A DNA stretch of 30,961 bases, taken from contig JBEBIT010000040.1 in NCBI GenBank assembly GCA_040080215.1, forward strand, positions 1-30,961, written 5' to 3'. This document shows positions 29,323 through 30,961 of this stretch, in pieces. The notes below the pieces were generated by a model. The model saw only the letters and a program-made list of their open reading frames with translations. It did no database searches and had not been told where the DNA came from. The position numbers and the translations under genes were made by a program. The stretch's first letter is position 1; each line of letters begins with the position of its first letter. The DNA is from CAIUGU01 sp040080215. GTDB taxonomy: Bacteria; Pseudomonadota; Gammaproteobacteria; Steroidobacterales; Steroidobacteraceae.

Positions 29323-29421
29323 ATCGCTCTCCCGATTCACCCGCCGGGTCCTTCGACAGCAGAGACGGTGCCGAGGGCCTATCCTACGCGGACGTCCGTG
29401 CCGGGTCGAGTGGGAGTCTTC

Positions 29422-29452
29422 CGTACCGGGTTGAGCTTATGGGCTTATTTGG
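29422..29452. repeat. Left terminal repeat of the intact RAYT unit (family A)
   Basis: CGTACCGGGTTGAGCTTATG then GGCTTATTTGG. Its inverted complement is at 30430-30458, matching at 26 of about 27 positions. The RAYT stop codon complement (TTA, 29445-29447) lies inside. Confidence 0.9.
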
Positions 29453-30457
29453 CCTCCGAGCCGAAGGCTTCCGGTTCGACGGCACGATAGTGGAGCAGAG
29501 ACTTGTTCAACGTGGTGCTGGATCTGTTGAAGTGGCGTGCGATCTCGCTGAGCGACGCGACACGGAGATGAAGTGCACGGTCGACAATGACAGCGCGTAC
29601 CCGGGCGTGCCGCCTGACGCGACTGCGTCCGACGACTTCCGCGGCAGCGATGGAGTGCTCCTGACAGACCTGGTCAATCAGCTCCGTGAGGGTCAGACGA
29701 CGTCGCAGCTGCAGGCGGACTGACAGCCGCGACAGGAACTGGTCGTCGCCGAGAACCCTGGGTTCCTCTGGGTGGCCGGTCAGCCAGTTTTCCCCGGTAG
29801 TGCCGATCCCCGCTTTGACAAACAAGCTGTAGGCTTCGCGTGCCCGATTCAGTTCGCCGCTCAAGAGACTGAGAGCAAAGTCCGTTGTGAGCCAGGCAGC
29901 GTCCGTTCGTCCAAGGTAGGCGCGGTGGCCGCTATAGGGATAGTCTGCGGGGTCCGACACCATGCCCGCGCGAACGGGATTCAAGTGGATGTAGCGGATC
30001 AGTCCAAGCAGATAACTGTCGGCATCAACCAGCAACGCCCGGTACCGCCGCTCGAAGAAGTGCCCGCCACTGCGTCCACGCTGTCGCTCCCAGGCATAGC
30101 GGCGGGCAATCCGCATCATGGCCTTGCCGATCGGAACATCGCTCACCTGCACCGCCATGTGGACGTGGTTGGTCATCCAGCAATAGGCATGGACGCGCAT
30201 CCGGAATCGCGTCATCACGTCTGCGACCAGTTCCGAGAAGCGGGCTCGATCCTGCGGAGTGTGGAAAATGTCCTGCCGGTGATTGCCACGCAGGATCACG
30301 TGATAGAACGCGCCATCGACATGCAGTCGGGGAACCCGTGGCATCCTTGCCGCTCCGTTGCTTCGGGAGCACAGCATCTCCCGCCACCGCGGATCGCGTC
30401 GAGACCGACTATCTCACGCGTTCGTGCAGAAATAAGCCAATAAGCTCAACCCGGTTC
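29424..30457 (-). mobile_element. Complete RAYT unit with inverted family A ends
   Basis: A 299-residue RAYT gene is bordered by inverted copies of ACCGGGTTGAGCTTA(T)GGGCTTATTT. The left copy overlaps the 3' end of the gene and the right copy lies about 85 bp upstream of the start codon. The unit is about 1.03 kb. Relics of the same arrangement recur across the window. No target-site duplication is expected for the Y1 transposase class and none was noted. Confidence 0.8.
29445..30344 (-). CDS. REP-associated tyrosine transposase (RAYT, Y1_Tnp) with C-terminal DnaA-like HTH
   Basis: The ATG at 30344 is chosen because GGAGCGGCAAGG precedes it, exactly as for the second RAYT, and both proteins then start MPRVPRLHVDGAFYHV. 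The 299-residue chain has the Y1/HUH nuclease domain in residues 1-140: NHVHM (59-63, HUH histidines 60 and 62), HFFERRYRALLVDADSYL and RYIHLNPVRAG (117-127) with the probable catalytic Tyr118. Residues about 215-295 form a DnaA domain IV-like helix-turn-helix (LTLTELIDQVC, EVVGRSRVRRHARVRA, SLSEIARHFNRSSTTLNK). RAYTs nick single-stranded REP DNA and are thought to spread REPs. It is probably active-looking: no stops or lost catalytic residues. Confidence 0.93.
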   Translation of the reverse strand: MPRVPRLHVDGAFYHVILRGNHRQDIFHTPQDRARFSELVADVMTRFRMRVHAYCWMTNHVHMAVQVSDVPIGKAMMRIARRYAWERQRGRSGGHFFERRYRALLVDADSYLLGLIRYIHLNPVRAGMVSDPADYPYSGHRAYLGRTDAAWLTTDFALSLLSGELNRAREAYSLFVKAGIGTTGENWLTGHPEEPRVLGDDQFLSRLSVRLQLRRRLTLTELIDQVCQEHSIAAAEVVGRSRVRRHARVRAVIVDRALHLRVASLSEIARHFNRSSTTLNKSLLHYRAVEPEAFGSEAK

Positions 30458-30458
30458 C
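30430..30458. repeat. Right terminal repeat of the intact RAYT unit (family A)
   Basis: AAATAAGCCAATAAGCTCAA then CCCGGTTCC. It is the inverted partner of 29422-29452. It also lies about 50 bp before the start of the second RAYT and so is shared by both head-to-head genes. Confidence 0.9.
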
Positions 30459-30506
30459 CAAGCTTCCACACACTCTATCGACGGAGTCCACAGAGGAGCG
30501 GCAAGG

Positions 30507-30961
30507 ATGCCCCGAGTTCCCCGATTGCATGTCGATGGCGCGTTCTACCACGTTATCTTGCGTGGCAATCATCGGCAGGATGTCTTCTTTCTGCCGGAGG
30601 ACCGGGCACGGTTCTCCGAACTGGTCGCCGAGAACATCGAGCGCTTCAGAATGCGGGTGCATGCCTACTGCTGGATGACCAACCACGTTCATCTGGCCAT
30701 CCAGGTCAGCGACGTGCCATTGGGAAAAGCCATGATGCGCATCGCCCGACGCTATGCATGGGAGCAGCAGCGGAGGCGGCGCAGCAGCGGACATTTCTTT
30801 GAACGGCGATACCGCGCCTTGCTGGTCGATGCCGACAGCTACCTACTGGAGCTCATCCGGTACATCCACCTCAATCCGGTGCGCGCGAACATGGTGTCGG
30901 ACCCTGCAACCTACCCCTTCAGCAGTCACCGCGCATACTTGGGCCTGGATGTGAGCCCTTG
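30507..30961 (+). CDS. Second RAYT (Y1_Tnp), truncated by the window edge
   Basis: The frame starts at ATG 30507 with GAGGAG 8 nt upstream and runs open for 151 codons to the edge, so the C-terminus is not seen. It reads MPRVPRLHVDGAFYHVILRG, then NHRQDVFFLPEDRARFSELV. It has NHVHL (HUH histidines 60 and 62), GHFFERRYRALLVDADSYLL and RYIHLNPVRANMV with the probable catalytic tyrosine. It is strongly similar to the RAYT on the opposite strand, differing mainly at 40-50 and 85-95. The gene is divergent from the first RAYT with 162 bp between the start codons. Confidence 0.92.
   Translation, partial: MPRVPRLHVDGAFYHVILRGNHRQDVFFLPEDRARFSELVAENIERFRMRVHAYCWMTNHVHLAIQVSDVPLGKAMMRIARRYAWEQQRRRRSSGHFFERRYRALLVDADSYLLELIRYIHLNPVRANMVSDPATYPFSSHRAYLGLDVSP

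Overview
The window looks like a chromosomal segment of a GC-rich proteobacterium. The gene mix fits an uncultured or Steroidobacter-like gammaproteobacterium: DUF6152 proteins, LVIVD-repeat proteins, a CadC-type winged helix fused to TPRs, a PQQ sugar dehydrogenase, an LpxH-like phosphatase, many Tat/Sec-exported hypotheticals and REP-associated tyrosine transposases. This placement is an inference from gene content only. I saw no rRNA, tRNA, CRISPR array, phage or plasmid genes.

Layout. 0.3-1.7 kb: an exported protein plus a DUF6152 protein. 1.9-4.3 kb: a bilobed aspartic-protease-like lipoprotein, a Tat-exported dienelactone hydrolase and a small cupin. 4.5-9.7 kb: a winged-helix/TPR regulator, an LpxH-like phosphatase with a GT4 glycosyltransferase, a CBS-domain protein and a small lipoprotein. 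9.8-16.7 kb: a homocysteine methyltransferase-family protein, a universal stress protein, a nitronate monooxygenase-like flavoprotein, a Tat-exported zinc dehydrogenase, a DUF1993 protein, a tandem NTF2-like exported protein, a heavy-metal-binding protein and a 24-residue membrane peptide. 17.2-22.2 kb: a diguanylate cyclase, a MetE-C-like methyltransferase, an exported hypothetical and a PQQ-type sugar dehydrogenase. 22.4-26.0 kb: an MFS transporter, an LVIVD-repeat protein and a fumarylacetoacetate hydrolase-family enzyme, which look like one catabolic module. 26.1-29.3 kb: exported proteins and a second DUF6152 module. 29.4-30.96 kb: two head-to-head RAYT genes, the second cut by the window edge.

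The most striking content lies between the genes. Nearly every intergenic gap holds palindromic repeats of at least four families, called A-D here. Family A has the core ACCGGGTT(T/G)AGCTT and its complement. It occurs as single REPs, as 70-80 bp hairpin doublets (REPIN-like), and as the inverted ends of the complete RAYT unit at 29424-30457. The TAA stop codon of that RAYT lies inside the terminal repeat. At least five further loci (about 1.7, 10.9, 14.3, 18.4 and 20.7 kb) carry decayed 5' or 3' pieces of the same transposase gene, usually still joined to one or both family A ends. One 31-kb window therefore shows a full RAYT unit, internally deleted units, 3' relics and minimal hairpins, which reads as stages in the decay or miniaturisation of one element. 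The protein-coding genes are mostly short transcription units separated by these repeats.
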